Source: an uncultured Prevotellaceae bacterium (GTDB lineage: Bacteria; Bacteroidota; Bacteroidia; Bacteroidales; Muribaculaceae). Taken from it: a DNA stretch of 64,000 nucleotides. Shown here piece after piece: positions 25,129-33,838 of this stretch. Location of the stretch: positions 186,001 through 250,000 of the forward strand of contig ONJS01000008.1 in NCBI GenBank assembly GCA_900318205.1, read 5' to 3'. Positions within the stretch are counted from its first letter, which is position 1. Every line of letters starts with the position of its first letter. Made by a program: the position numbers and the translations under genes. The notes under the pieces were generated by a model. That model saw nothing but the letters and a program-made list of their open reading frames with translations. It ran no database searches and was not told the origin of the DNA.

Positions 25129-26983
25129 ATTTACGGCGAAGGACGATGCGCTGGTCGTAGGCCCGCTTGACCGCAGTCTTGAGATTGCGCAAGGTCGCGT
25201 AGTCTGTGGCTGGATAACGGCCATTGCGCATCAGGCTGCGGGTGACGACGGTGACGGTATTGTCGGTCGCCTCAAAGGTCTGCGACAATTCGCCCAGGGG
25301 AGTCACCTCGCTGGACGCTTGCGGCAAGGTCTCGACCTCATAGCCTTCAGGAATGGTTACCACCAGCGTGTCGATATCGACATAGCCATAGCCGATGCTG
25401 ACGGGCTGCACGCGCTGCTGCAGTGCCCGCGGCACGGTTATTTTGTGGAAAATCCCCACTGGGACGAACATGCGAGAACCGGTGATGTTGGCCAGCTTGC
25501 GTGTCTCGAGCTGCATCGACACATCGATATGCGGTGTGGTATAGCTCTGCTTGTGCTCGGTGAAGGTGAAGTCGCCAAGCGTAACCGCCGAGAGGTTGAT
25601 GCCGCTAAGCATAGCGTCACGGCGTTGCTGCTCGGTGCGCGACATGAGGGGCAACATGTCCTCGTATTGGCGGCACTCATATCGCATATCGGCATCTACC
25701 TTGGCACTGCCGTCATCCTGCAGCGTGACGCGTGCTTTGTTGTAAGAGACATTCTGCTCGGGGGTGTAGGTAGGAAGTTTTACCAAGTGTCCGCCGTTGT
25801 CGTCAATCAGCAGCGCATCGTTGCCGGCAATATTTTCATGTACATAGCCCAGCGGCACAAAGGCCGAGGCGGTGCACTCGAGCCACAGCGTGTCGCCCGG
25901 CAGCGGCACTTGGGCAATGGCGTGATTGAACTGATTGGACGGGAACTCCGTGATGAGGTGGCGCTGGTCATTCCTGATGACCACATAGTTGGCAGGAATG
26001 CCCACCTCGTGCAACATGGCACACAGGTAATTGGTCAAGCCTTTGCAATCGCCGAACCCGGTGCGGCACACCTCGCTGGCGGGGAACGGTTGCCAGCCGC
26101 CGATGCCCAACTGGATGCTCACATAGCGCGTGGTTTGGGCCAAGTAGTTGTAGATGACCTCTACCTTGCTGCGGTCGGTACGGCAGGTGTCGGTCATGGC
26201 GTGCACTTGCGTCTTGAATTCGGGCGACAGTTCTTGCTGCCCCTTGAGCAACGAGTAGATCCATGCTCCAAATCCCTGCCATGTCGTCATATCGCCAGAG
26301 ACACCATGTAATTCAAACTTACCCGGCGCCCATAGAATATGCGGTAAGGTCTCGCGGGCAGAGGGCGAATAGGGCTCATTGTCGATGGCGGGCAGGTTGT
26401 CCATATGCGCCTCGTAGCGGATACGCCCGTCACCCAAGGTGCTCTGTGTTACCTGGTCGGCAGTATTGCGGCAGTGGTACCGGCATGCCATCTGGGCTGG
26501 CGCGGTGAGCACATAACTGGCGTGATCCACCTGGGTATTGTAGGCCTCGATCGGGGCAAAGGTCGGGAATCCGAAGTTGCCGTTGTTGGCTTCGGTAACC
26601 CAGTTGAACTCGATAGTAATCGGGTAACTGGGCGGCGTATAGTCAAGCGAGAGCGTATAAAAGTCATCGGCAAAGCTGCTGCTCAGCTCACTGCGCTTGA
26701 GATCCCCCTTCTTGAACTTGCGGATTACCTTGCCTGTGGCATCGGTCACTTGTCCGTTGAAGTCGGCCAACTTCTGCCACTTGCTGCAACCTATCGCAAA
26801 CTGCGCCATGTCGCTGGCGCGCTCATGTAGCAGGCGATAGACGCGCTGCTCGCTAATGCGGGTGTTGCGCATGTCTCGGCAGTCAACCTCGGTGGTCGAT
26901 TGCACAACGACAGCATCGACCGTCTGTGATGCGGCAGGCAGTACGCACACCAGCAACAGGAAAATGGAAATCAGTGTTCTCAT
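25127..26983 (-). CDS. DUF3857 transglutaminase-like exported protein (active-site type)
   Basis: A 618-residue exported protein: signal peptide (1-19), N-terminal DUF3857 beta domain (about 25-230), transglutaminase-like core (about 255-400) and a C-terminal beta domain (DUF3858-like, about 420-615). The core keeps the papain-like Cys313 in GFGDCKGLTNYLCAMLHEVG and His354 in NQFNHAIAQV, while the third position reads LWLECTAS (Glu rather than the usual Asp). Such proteins are common in Bacteroidetes envelopes; substrates are unknown. Its start overlaps the upstream paralog's stop by 4 bases, so the two are translationally coupled. The two may form a complex, which is inference. Confidence 0.88.
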   Translation of the reverse strand: MRTLISIFLLLVCVLPAASQTVDAVVVQSTTEVDCRDMRNTRISEQRVYRLLHERASDMAQFAIGCSKWQKLADFNGQVTDATGKVIRKFKKGDLKRSELSSSFADDFYTLSLDYTPPSYPITIEFNWVTEANNGNFGFPTFAPIEAYNTQVDHASYVLTAPAQMACRYHCRNTADQVTQSTLGDGRIRYEAHMDNLPAIDNEPYSPSARETLPHILWAPGKFELHGVSGDMTTWQGFGAWIYSLLKGQQELSPEFKTQVHAMTDTCRTDRSKVEVIYNYLAQTTRYVSIQLGIGGWQPFPASEVCRTGFGDCKGLTNYLCAMLHEVGIPANYVVIRNDQRHLITEFPSNQFNHAIAQVPLPGDTLWLECTASAFVPLGYVHENIAGNDALLIDDNGGHLVKLPTYTPEQNVSYNKARVTLQDDGSAKVDADMRYECRQYEDMLPLMSRTEQQRRDAMLSGINLSAVTLGDFTFTEHKQSYTTPHIDVSMQLETRKLANITGSRMFVPVGIFHKITVPRALQQRVQPVSIGYGYVDIDTLVVTIPEGYEVETLPQASSEVTPLGELSQTFEATDNTVTVVTRSLMRNGRYPATDYATLRNLKTAVKRAYDQRIVLRRK

Positions 26984-28956
26984 GACACCTTTTTAATTAC
27001 GATGACATCTTGCAGTCGCTTGTACACCTCGTCCAGGAAGCTTTTCACAAAGGGGTACTCCTCGGGAGTGAAGAAAAGCCTGCCGACCTGTATCTGACAC
27101 CTTGATGAAAGCGTCGAGCCGTCGGCAGTCGAAGCGATGACGCAGCTTAGCTTGCCATCTTCACTCTTGATCATCAGCGATTTAGGCAGTTCCTCAACCA
27201 CATAACCCTCGGGAAGGGTAATTACTGTGGCCAGGTTTTCGGTGTGGAGACATGGGAACTCGACGGGCAACGTGCGTTGCTCCTCGGTCAGCGGGTTCTC
27301 ACTCATCACAGTCAGCACCCACGGGTTGAGGTAGATGATGTCGCCCGCGGCATCACACTGCTTGGTCACGTGCATGTTCCGCTCCACGTCCGGTCCCAAT
27401 CCGTGATGGTGGGTCAGTGTGAGGGATTCGATTTCGCAGTTCAACTCCTGAGCCAGTTCAGATACAAAAGTGGCGCTATCGGTAGCTGTGCGGAAATCAT
27501 GGCGAAGCGTGGCAGCCTCCAGACCCGTATATTTCGTCTGGATGTCGGCATGCAAGGTACCATCGGCTTGGAGCTCGCCCTTAACCATGCTTCGTGATTT
27601 GGATTCCGACACCCCCGTCAGGTCGACCCATTCGGTCGGTTTGTCCTTGCTCACGATTCGGGCGCGGTCAACCAGCAGATGGTCGGGCAGAACATCGAGC
27701 CAACCGTCCTCGATTGAACCGTCCAAATAGGAAAGCTTGTCACCCACCTTGACTGCCACTACAAAGGTGTTGAACTCTTTAACAGTAGCACGGGCAACGG
27801 TCAAGAATCCTTTATCGCGTGACCTCATCACAGCGGGATAAGCCTCAAATCCTGCATCCCTGAGCATATTGATCAGGATGAAGTTGATGCTGGCATTGCT
27901 GCCCGAGCGTTCCTTGAGCACCTTGCCGGCGCTCTCGGCATAGAGAGTGTATTGGTCGTTCCACTTGACACGATCCTTAAGCAGGCGATAAATGGCCATG
28001 ATGCGTTCTACAGGGTCAGCGATGTCGGCCACGCCCGCCTCTTGCATTTCGGCCTTAAGCGGGTTCTTACCCAGCCGAACACCAAACTCACCATCGTCTA
28101 ATAGCTGCTTGTCCACATTATCCCAGGTTGAAGTGTAGTTTTTGGTCATCCTACCCGGTATCATGACAGCACGCAACTCCATTGAAACGTGCTGCCCATA
28201 GGATTGAGGGGCATAAAGCATTTCCTTTTTGCGCAGAGCCGGCAAATTATGGCCAAAAAACTGATATCGCTTACCTCCACACTGTATTCCTGCTGCCATA
28301 TTCATGTTTGTGTCCTCAATCTTATTTTCCAACCGATAAGAACCGCGTTCTTCAACGCTGAAATCGAAATACTCCGGAACAGTCACATCAAACGAAGTGT
28401 ACATCACCGGTATTTCACTCTGTGCCCACCAGTCATCAATGTGGCTGATGAAATCGCTTTCTATCTCATATTCCACCTCTATGACGGTTCCCACGGTGAC
28501 CTGTGGCACAGTGTATTTGGTCAGGCGCAGCGTTTTGGTCACATCCTCATGATTGACCATGTTGCCCTCCATTTTGGTCTTGACCAACTTCCCGTCAACC
28601 ATATTGTAGGCTATGGCTTTGAGCTTCGCCAAAATCTCGCATTCTCCTGTACGATGCCCATTGAACATATATGAGATACCACCATTGGCTTTGTCTTTTC
28701 CTTCTTCCTTGAGAACCTTGATACGCTTCTTAGTGGATCGTATCAGTCTGAGCCAACCCGAGGACAAGTCATACCGCAGAAGTGTCTGACTGCACAGCAC
28801 CACCGCCTCGGCTTCCGGGTCGGGGGCATAGGTTGTCATATTCAGTTCAGCGTCAGTGGGCTTCCCCCACTTGAGATTTGGCTCCAGCGTCTGTGCCCAT
28901 GCCATTGATGCCAGGCACAACATCATTCCTAAGAGTGTCAGTCTAGTGGTCTTCAT
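26980..28956 (-). CDS. DUF3857 transglutaminase-like protein lacking catalytic residues
   Basis: A 658-residue paralog of the following gene, with signal peptide (MKTTRLTLLGMMLCLASMAWAQ), DUF3857 domain (about 50-300), transglutaminase-like core and C-terminal beta domain. Aligned by eye, the active-site stretch is GSNASINFILINMLRDAGF (Asn354 where Cys is expected), and the histidine block reads KEFNTFVVAV (Thr397 where His is expected). It is therefore probably a pseudoenzyme that binds but does not cleave or cross-link. A -7 TATATTTG at 28982-28989 (minus strand) lies upstream; a possible -33 is 23 bases away. Confidence 0.85.
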   Translation of the reverse strand: MKTTRLTLLGMMLCLASMAWAQTLEPNLKWGKPTDAELNMTTYAPDPEAEAVVLCSQTLLRYDLSSGWLRLIRSTKKRIKVLKEEGKDKANGGISYMFNGHRTGECEILAKLKAIAYNMVDGKLVKTKMEGNMVNHEDVTKTLRLTKYTVPQVTVGTVIEVEYEIESDFISHIDDWWAQSEIPVMYTSFDVTVPEYFDFSVEERGSYRLENKIEDTNMNMAAGIQCGGKRYQFFGHNLPALRKKEMLYAPQSYGQHVSMELRAVMIPGRMTKNYTSTWDNVDKQLLDDGEFGVRLGKNPLKAEMQEAGVADIADPVERIMAIYRLLKDRVKWNDQYTLYAESAGKVLKERSGSNASINFILINMLRDAGFEAYPAVMRSRDKGFLTVARATVKEFNTFVVAVKVGDKLSYLDGSIEDGWLDVLPDHLLVDRARIVSKDKPTEWVDLTGVSESKSRSMVKGELQADGTLHADIQTKYTGLEAATLRHDFRTATDSATFVSELAQELNCEIESLTLTHHHGLGPDVERNMHVTKQCDAAGDIIYLNPWVLTVMSENPLTEEQRTLPVEFPCLHTENLATVITLPEGYVVEELPKSLMIKSEDGKLSCVIASTADGSTLSSRCQIQVGRLFFTPEEYPFVKSFLDEVYKRLQDVIVIKKVS

Positions 28957-29091
28957 TTTATTTCAGGTTTATATTAAAGTGCAAATATAGCTAATAAAAC
29001 GGAAAAGCCTGGCAAATCATGAAAAAATATCGCTGGGGGTTCAAGGCAATGCCTCGAAATACAGGACAGCACGATATTATGGGGTGCTTGT

Positions 29092-30150
29092 TTACTGGTA
29101 TTCAGGACGGTGGTGATAGTGGTTGCGCAGGGCTTCAAAGCCTGCAGGGTCGGCTTTCAGGGCAGCAGTGTCAGCAAGGATGTCGTAGCTAGCGGCAATT
29201 CCGTCAAGGGTTACCTGTGTCGCGCCTGTGGCGGGGCTAGCAATCGTCGGGATAGGAATGTTCCAGCCGTACAAGTCATTAAGGGCGGCGAGCATCATAG
29301 CAGTGCCGCGCTGTTTGCCCTCAGCACTGTAGCCGGCGATATGGGGTGTAGCGACGATGGCTTTTTTAAGCAGTTCACGAGAGATGTCAGGCTCGTTCTC
29401 CCAGCAGTCGAGCCCCACGTCACCATGCCAGCGCAGCAGGGCTGCATTGTCGGCGATAGGACCGCGTGCAGCATCAAGAATCAAGCGGCAACAAGCCAGA
29501 CTATCGAGAAACGCCTGGTCACACAAGTGCCATGTGGGCCACTGCCCCTCACGGGTTATCGGCGTGTGGAAAGTGATGATGTCGCAACGCCGCTGCAATT
29601 CCTCCAGCGGAACGAATACCGTCTCAAGATCCATCCCCGTTCTCTCCGTCATCTCCGTTGTATCCGTCATCTCCGTTGTATCCGTTTTCTCCGCCATCTC
29701 CCTCGGGGGATCGTTGAGCAGGACAGTGAACCCCAGTGCCCTACCCCAGCGTGCAACGATTGACCCGATGTGGCCAACGCCGACAATGCCCAAGGTGAGC
29801 CCTTGGGGCACGGCGATGCCACAGGCTTGCATCCACGCATGGATAGCACAGAAGACCCATTGAGCGACGGCGGGAGCATTACAACCGGGGGCATTGCGCA
29901 CGGTGATGCCGCGGCTGGCACAATAGTCAAGGTCGATATGGTCGGTGCCGATAGTCGCCGAGCCGATGAAGCGCACACGGCTGCCGTCCAGCAGGTCGGC
30001 ATTGCAGCGGGTGCGGGTACGCACGATGAGGGCATCGGCGTCCTTGACGGCAGTTCGGGTGATGTCGCCCGGCTCCAGATACAACACCTCGGCATGCGGC
30101 TCAATCAGTCCCTGGATGTGGGGAATATGGCTATCGACAATGACTCTCAT
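29092..30150 (-). CDS. pdxB: Erythronate-4-phosphate dehydrogenase
   Basis: A 352-residue NAD-dependent D-2-hydroxyacid dehydrogenase matching PdxB, second step of the DXP-dependent pyridoxal 5'-phosphate route. Visible are the substrate-side VRTRTRCNADLLDGSRVRFIGSATIGTDHID, the Rossmann motif GIVGVGHIGSIVARWG (about 120-135), and catalytic Arg/Glu/His positions in RLILDAARGP, GLDCWENEP and VATPHIAGYSAEGK. Residues about 152-172 are a Thr/Glu/Met-rich insertion (KTDTTEMTDTTEMTERTG) encoded by a period-9 tandem repeat, between the Rossmann strand and the PLEELQRRCDIITFHTP block. Its start overlaps the stop of the membrane protein gene by 4 bases. Confidence 0.93.
   Translation of the reverse strand: MRVIVDSHIPHIQGLIEPHAEVLYLEPGDITRTAVKDADALIVRTRTRCNADLLDGSRVRFIGSATIGTDHIDLDYCASRGITVRNAPGCNAPAVAQWVFCAIHAWMQACGIAVPQGLTLGIVGVGHIGSIVARWGRALGFTVLLNDPPREMAEKTDTTEMTDTTEMTERTGMDLETVFVPLEELQRRCDIITFHTPITREGQWPTWHLCDQAFLDSLACCRLILDAARGPIADNAALLRWHGDVGLDCWENEPDISRELLKKAIVATPHIAGYSAEGKQRGTAMMLAALNDLYGWNIPIPTIASPATGATQVTLDGIAASYDILADTAALKADPAGFEALRNHYHHRPEYQ
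29635..29706. repeat. Period-9 tandem array inside pdxB
   Basis: Eight degenerate 9-base units of the type CTCCGTCAT / CTCCGTTGT / ATCCGTCAT, with a longer period of 18 in the middle. Being a multiple of three, the array keeps the pdxB frame. A similar unit (GGAGAAAAC) occurs inside mfd. Confidence 0.85.
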
Positions 30151-31121
30151 GACAACAGACTATAGGCGGCAACAGCCAAGCAAACGACAGTGAACAATAA
30201 CATCAGCACATAGCGGTAACGGAATGAGGTAGCCAGAGTATAGGCCTGCGCCACCTGCACTGCCACCATCAGGTTGAGCAATGGCAGGAATACCGCCAGA
30301 TCATGGTAATCAAAGCAGGCGGCAATAACTACCGTGACGAGCAAAATCATCAGGAAAATGTTATAGACGCGCGGCTGCATCCTGTAGTTCACAACAGTGA
30401 ACAGATTCATCGCCATCAACACGATACCGAGCACAACGGTCGCTACAGCCATTCCTAACCCGAGGCTCATCTGCGGACGTTCCATCAGCAACCACCCCGG
30501 CACATGGACGGCCAACGGATTGACAATCCCCAGACCGAAGACGATCCAGAAGGGCGTCACCAAGCCGATGAGCATCGCCAACACACCCTTAAAGTCAAGG
30601 ACACGCATATTGGCAAAACCCAGCAGAAAGGCTGGAATAAGCGCCACAAAGCCATAATGGAACATCGTTCCCGTCGCTATCAAGGCAAAAATAAGAAAGA
30701 TACTGCGCTGGGCATGGCTGTCCTGGAACGATGCAAACAGCGGCATCAGGGTCACCGCAGTGATCAGGCACAACAATGTGCCCGCATTGAAGGACACGAG
30801 ACCCGACGGATTGGAAAGCATCAGCAAGAAAAAGGCCGAGACAAACAACCGGGTCATCGAGCGCACAAAAGTGAACACTTTGTTCAACGCCAGCATGATG
30901 CCTCCCGTAGCCAACAGACACAGCAGATTGATGGCAGCCGACACCGGACCCCTATCAATCAGCGTGCCACGCAACGAGAAGAAGAGCCCCTCGCCCTGAA
31001 TGGACGACGGCTCTACGCCCAATGACAACGACACGGCTGTCACCGCCACCAGTGCCATGGCACACAGCAGCATGAAGGACTTACCGTTAAAATACTCGTT
31101 GATATGCTCGCTCGCTGACAT
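30147..31121 (-). CDS. Polytopic membrane protein of unknown function
   Basis: A 324-residue integral membrane protein with about eight to nine hydrophobic segments (for example FMLLCAMALVAVTAVSLSLG, LLCLLATGGIMLAL, VVLGIVLMAMNLF, VLMLLFTVVCLAVAAYSLL). It resembles the DUF6427-type membrane proteins of Bacteroidetes in size and topology, but no motif settles this. It is translationally coupled to pdxB by a 4-base overlap, a pairing seen in other Bacteroidales from memory. No transporter signature is visible and the function is unknown. Confidence 0.75.
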   Translation of the reverse strand: MSASEHINEYFNGKSFMLLCAMALVAVTAVSLSLGVEPSSIQGEGLFFSLRGTLIDRGPVSAAINLLCLLATGGIMLALNKVFTFVRSMTRLFVSAFFLLMLSNPSGLVSFNAGTLLCLITAVTLMPLFASFQDSHAQRSIFLIFALIATGTMFHYGFVALIPAFLLGFANMRVLDFKGVLAMLIGLVTPFWIVFGLGIVNPLAVHVPGWLLMERPQMSLGLGMAVATVVLGIVLMAMNLFTVVNYRMQPRVYNIFLMILLVTVVIAACFDYHDLAVFLPLLNLMVAVQVAQAYTLATSFRYRYVLMLLFTVVCLAVAAYSLLS

Positions 31122-31136
31122 TTCTCAAGATTCAAC

Positions 31137-31194
31137 AATAAAAACAACTTGACGATTTAATAGCGTTGTTTAAGTTGTTCAAGTTGTTTTTATT
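31137..31194. terminator. Long inverted repeat after the RNA methyltransferase gene
   Basis: Perfect 16-bp arms AATAAAAACAACTTGA (31137-31152) and TCAAGTTGTTTTTATT (31179-31194). The loop contains further AAGTTGTTC-type 9-base units. Read on the minus strand it ends in a T-rich arm, as expected for a terminator of the 31239-32870 gene. Confidence 0.7.
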
Positions 31195-31238
31195 ATCCGC
31201 TACCAACTGGATAGCATTCTATTGTATTGATTGTCTTC

Positions 31239-32870
31239 CTATTGCTGGTTGTCGTCTTTAGGGGTCGGTTCATCTAGGTCACGACGTTTCCAACTCTTGC
31301 GGCGGCCGTGGATGATGGGAACTTCCTTATCGGCACCCAACGAGGGCTTGCGGTCACGCAGGATGCGCTTGGCAAACGTGGAAGAGTGACGGAATTCCTG
31401 GTCAAAATCATCATCATAGCGACCAGTCTTGTCGCGGTTGTCCACATCGGCCATCATGCGGCGGTCACGCGCCACGTTGGCACGGCGGCGACGCTCTTCA
31501 TCACTGATATCTTCACTACGACGGCGATCATCGTCACGACGAGGGCCACGACGGTCATCATCACGACGCGGACCACGACGGCGGTCATCGTCAGCACGCG
31601 GACCACGACGACGGTCATCGTCACGGCGAGGACCGCGGCGATCTTCACCACCCACCTTGTTGAAGTTGCCCTTGCTGCGCTCACTGGCACGGAACCCCTC
31701 GTTGCGGATGTGTTCACCACGCTCACGCAACTCATCGTAGCGTCCGTCAAATATGACATATTGCAGCAACTCGCAATCCAAGCCTCCGTTGTTGAGCTTA
31801 TAGCGCACCGAGGGCTTGAGCCCCACCTTGTGGTGCAACTCCTCGTTATTGCAGATGAGCCAGATGTTATAGCCCTTGAAGGTGTGCTTGAACTTGAAGC
31901 CCATTTGACGGTACAGCTCCTCAATGTCCTCGACATTCAGACGTTCGCCGTAGGGCGGGTTACTGATGAGCGTACCACCCTCGGGCACCAGTTCGATGTC
32001 GTTGAAGTCGCGGCGCTCCAGTTCGATATACTTGTTCAGACCGGCATTCTTGACGTTGGCACGGGCAATGGCGATGGCCTTGCCCTCGATATCGCTGCCG
32101 TAAATCTTGTGGGTAAACTCGCGCTCGGCACTGTCATCGTTATACACCTTCTCAAACAGGTCGGCGTCATAGTCGGGCCACTGCTGGAAGGCATAATGGT
32201 CACGGTACACGCCAGGAGCGATATTGGCTCCGATGAGCGCTGCCTCGATGAGGAACGTACCCGAACCGCACATGGGGTCAATCAGGTCAGTTTTCCCGTC
32301 CCAGCCACTCAGCAGGATGATGCCGGCTGCCAGCACCTCGTTGATGGGAGCATCGGTCTGTGCCACACGCCAGCCGCGCTTGAACAGGGGGTCACCACTG
32401 CTGTCGAGCGACAGGGTAACCTCACGTCCGGCGATATGGACATCAAGACGGATGTCGGGATTGGTAAGGCGGATGCTGGGGCGCTTGCCGTACTTATCGT
32501 TGAAGTAGTCGGCTATGGCGTCCTTCACACGATAAGTGACAAAGCGTGAGTTATTGAAATCCTCACTATAGACTGTGGCGTCGATAGCAAAGGTGGTCTT
32601 CACGGTCATCAGCTGTTCCCAGTCAAAGCCCTTGAGCTGCTCATACAGGTCATCGGCACTGCTGGAATGCAGCTTGAGGAACGGCTTCAACACACGCACT
32701 GCCGTGCGGCAGGCAAAGTTTGCCCGATAGAGCATTTCCTTGTCTCCCTTGAAGGCAACAACGCGGTTACCCTCAACCACGTCCTCGGCGCCCAGGGCGC
32801 GCAATTCGTCGGCAAGAACGCCTTCCAGTCCGAGGAAGGTCTTCGCCACCATGTCAAATTTGTCTGTCAT
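31239..32870 (-). CDS. THUMP-domain RNA methyltransferase (RlmL N-domain/TrmN-like)
   Basis: A 543-residue SAM-dependent RNA guanine-N2 methyltransferase. It has an N-terminal ferredoxin-like/THUMP part (about 1-160, FVTYRVKDAIADYF) and a Rossmann methyltransferase domain with DPMCGSGTFLIEAALIGANIAPG and the catalytic NPPYGERL. This corresponds to the N-terminal half of E. coli RlmL (23S rRNA m2G2445). The C-terminal 130 residues are an unusual Arg/Asp-rich extension (repeats of RRGPRRDDD, about 409-450) ending in RRKSWKRRDLDEP, probably an RNA-binding tail. The start at 32870 follows the -7 box TAACTTTG (minus strand 32898-32905); an ATG one codon upstream is equally possible. Confidence 0.88.
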   Translation of the reverse strand: MTDKFDMVAKTFLGLEGVLADELRALGAEDVVEGNRVVAFKGDKEMLYRANFACRTAVRVLKPFLKLHSSSADDLYEQLKGFDWEQLMTVKTTFAIDATVYSEDFNNSRFVTYRVKDAIADYFNDKYGKRPSIRLTNPDIRLDVHIAGREVTLSLDSSGDPLFKRGWRVAQTDAPINEVLAAGIILLSGWDGKTDLIDPMCGSGTFLIEAALIGANIAPGVYRDHYAFQQWPDYDADLFEKVYNDDSAEREFTHKIYGSDIEGKAIAIARANVKNAGLNKYIELERRDFNDIELVPEGGTLISNPPYGERLNVEDIEELYRQMGFKFKHTFKGYNIWLICNNEELHHKVGLKPSVRYKLNNGGLDCELLQYVIFDGRYDELRERGEHIRNEGFRASERSKGNFNKVGGEDRRGPRRDDDRRRGPRADDDRRRGPRRDDDRRGPRRDDDRRRSEDISDEERRRRANVARDRRMMADVDNRDKTGRYDDDFDQEFRHSSTFAKRILRDRKPSLGADKEVPIIHGRRKSWKRRDLDEPTPKDDNQQ

Positions 32871-32897
32871 CATGTTCAGGTTATATCTTTGAATTTG

Positions 32898-32905
32898 CAA
32901 AGTTA
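32898..32905 (-). promoter_or_regulatory. -7 box of the RNA methyltransferase gene
   Basis: Minus-strand TAACTTTG, 28 bases before the start; the -33 region is poorly defined. It is divergent from the next promoter. Confidence 0.55.
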
Positions 32906-32939
32906 CTCCAAAAAACTCGAATAATAGCGAAATTTGCCG

Positions 32940-32947
32940 TATCTTTG
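32940..32947 (+). promoter_or_regulatory. -7 box of the SlyD-like gene
   Basis: TATCTTTG, 38 bases before the start codon; no clear -33. Confidence 0.55.
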
Positions 32948-32985
32948 CCGAAAAATAACTTTCAACTAATTTTATATTACATTCA

Positions 32986-33564
32986 ATGGAGAAAATTCAA
33001 GCAGGAAAATATGTAGAGCTGGTATATGAAATCTTTGTTGTCAATGGCGAGGAACAGACCAGTGTGTTCAAGTTCAACAAGGAACACCCCGACGCTTTTG
33101 TGTTCGGTGTGGACCTGTCGCTCATCGAGGGTTTCCAGAACCATATCATGGGACTGGAACAAGGCGACAAATTTGACTTCACCTTGAAGCCCCACGAGGC
33201 TTTCGGCGTGAAGAATCCCGAGTTGATCTATGAACTGGAGAAAGAGATTTTCCACATCGACGGCAAGTTTGACAGCGAGAACATCCGTCCCGGTGCACGC
33301 GTGCCCATGATGACCCAGGAAGGCATGCGCATCGAGGGACAGGTCATCAAGGTGACCGACGACAAGGTGTTCATGGACTTCAACCACCAGCTGGCTGGAG
33401 AGACCGTGCGCTACACCGGCTTTGTACAGCTCGTGCGTGACGCTACGCCCGAGGAGCTCCAGCCCCATCACCACGGCTGTGGATGCGGATGCGAGGAGTG
33501 CGGTGGCGGTGACTGTGGACATGACCACGGCGATGGCTGCGACTGCGGTTGCGGAGGTTGCTAA
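32986..33564 (+). CDS. FKBP-type peptidyl-prolyl isomerase, SlyD-like
   Basis: A 192-residue cytoplasmic prolyl isomerase and chaperone of the SlyD type. The FKBP domain (about 1-70 and 125-150) flanks an insert-in-flap chaperone domain (about 70-125). Typical blocks are VELVYEIFVVNGEEQ, FVFGVDLSLIEGFQNHIMGLEQGDKFDF, PHEAFGVKN and MDFNHQLAGETV. The C-terminal tail (about 158-192) is extremely rich in His, Cys, Gly and Asp (HHHGCGCGCEECGGG, CGHDHGDGCDCGCGGC). In SlyD such a tail binds nickel and zinc and supports hydrogenase maturation; metal binding here is inferred from composition. Single gene. Confidence 0.92.
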   Translation: MEKIQAGKYVELVYEIFVVNGEEQTSVFKFNKEHPDAFVFGVDLSLIEGFQNHIMGLEQGDKFDFTLKPHEAFGVKNPELIYELEKEIFHIDGKFDSENIRPGARVPMMTQEGMRIEGQVIKVTDDKVFMDFNHQLAGETVRYTGFVQLVRDATPEELQPHHHGCGCGCEECGGGDCGHDHGDGCDCGCGGC

Positions 33565-33580
33565 ACTCATCTACATCTGT

Positions 33581-33670
33581 CGGCAAATTTAACGAATTAT
33601 ACGAATTTAGCATCCGCTCACTCGCGAGTCAAATTGAAAGAATAATTTGTTTAATTCGTGTAATTCGCCG
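33581..33670. repeat. AT-rich inverted repeat with ATTCGTG units
   Basis: Imperfect 30-base arms: 33581-33610 beginning CGGCAAATTTAACGAATTA, and the reverse complement of 33641-33670 beginning CGGCGAATTACACGAATTA. The perfect palindrome ACTCGCGAGT sits at 33620-33629. Located between the SlyD-like gene and pckA. It could be a small non-autonomous element or a terminator. Confidence 0.6.
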
Positions 33671-33728
33671 ATATAAAGAAGAATGGAATTCGCCGTTATG
33701 AGTGCTAAAAAAACATAACGAGGCATCA

Positions 33729-33750
33729 ATTAAAGAAATTTTTCTTTAAT
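33729..33750. promoter_or_regulatory. Palindrome next to the pckA promoter (candidate operator)
   Basis: ATTAAAGAAA-tt-TTTCTTTAAT, two perfect 10-base arms ending 4 bases before the -33 box. The position suits a regulator of gluconeogenesis, but none is identified here. Confidence 0.5.
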
Positions 33751-33754
33751 TCTC

Positions 33755-33785
33755 GTTGCAGTATATAAATTAATGTGTACCTTTG
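33755..33785 (+). promoter_or_regulatory. Promoter of pckA
   Basis: -33 GTTG (33755-33758) and -7 TACCTTTG (33778-33785), spacing 19. Confidence 0.75.
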
Positions 33786-33838
33786 CGGCGCGTTTCAAAT
33801 AGATAGATTTCTAACTCATTAATATTTAAAGATTTATT

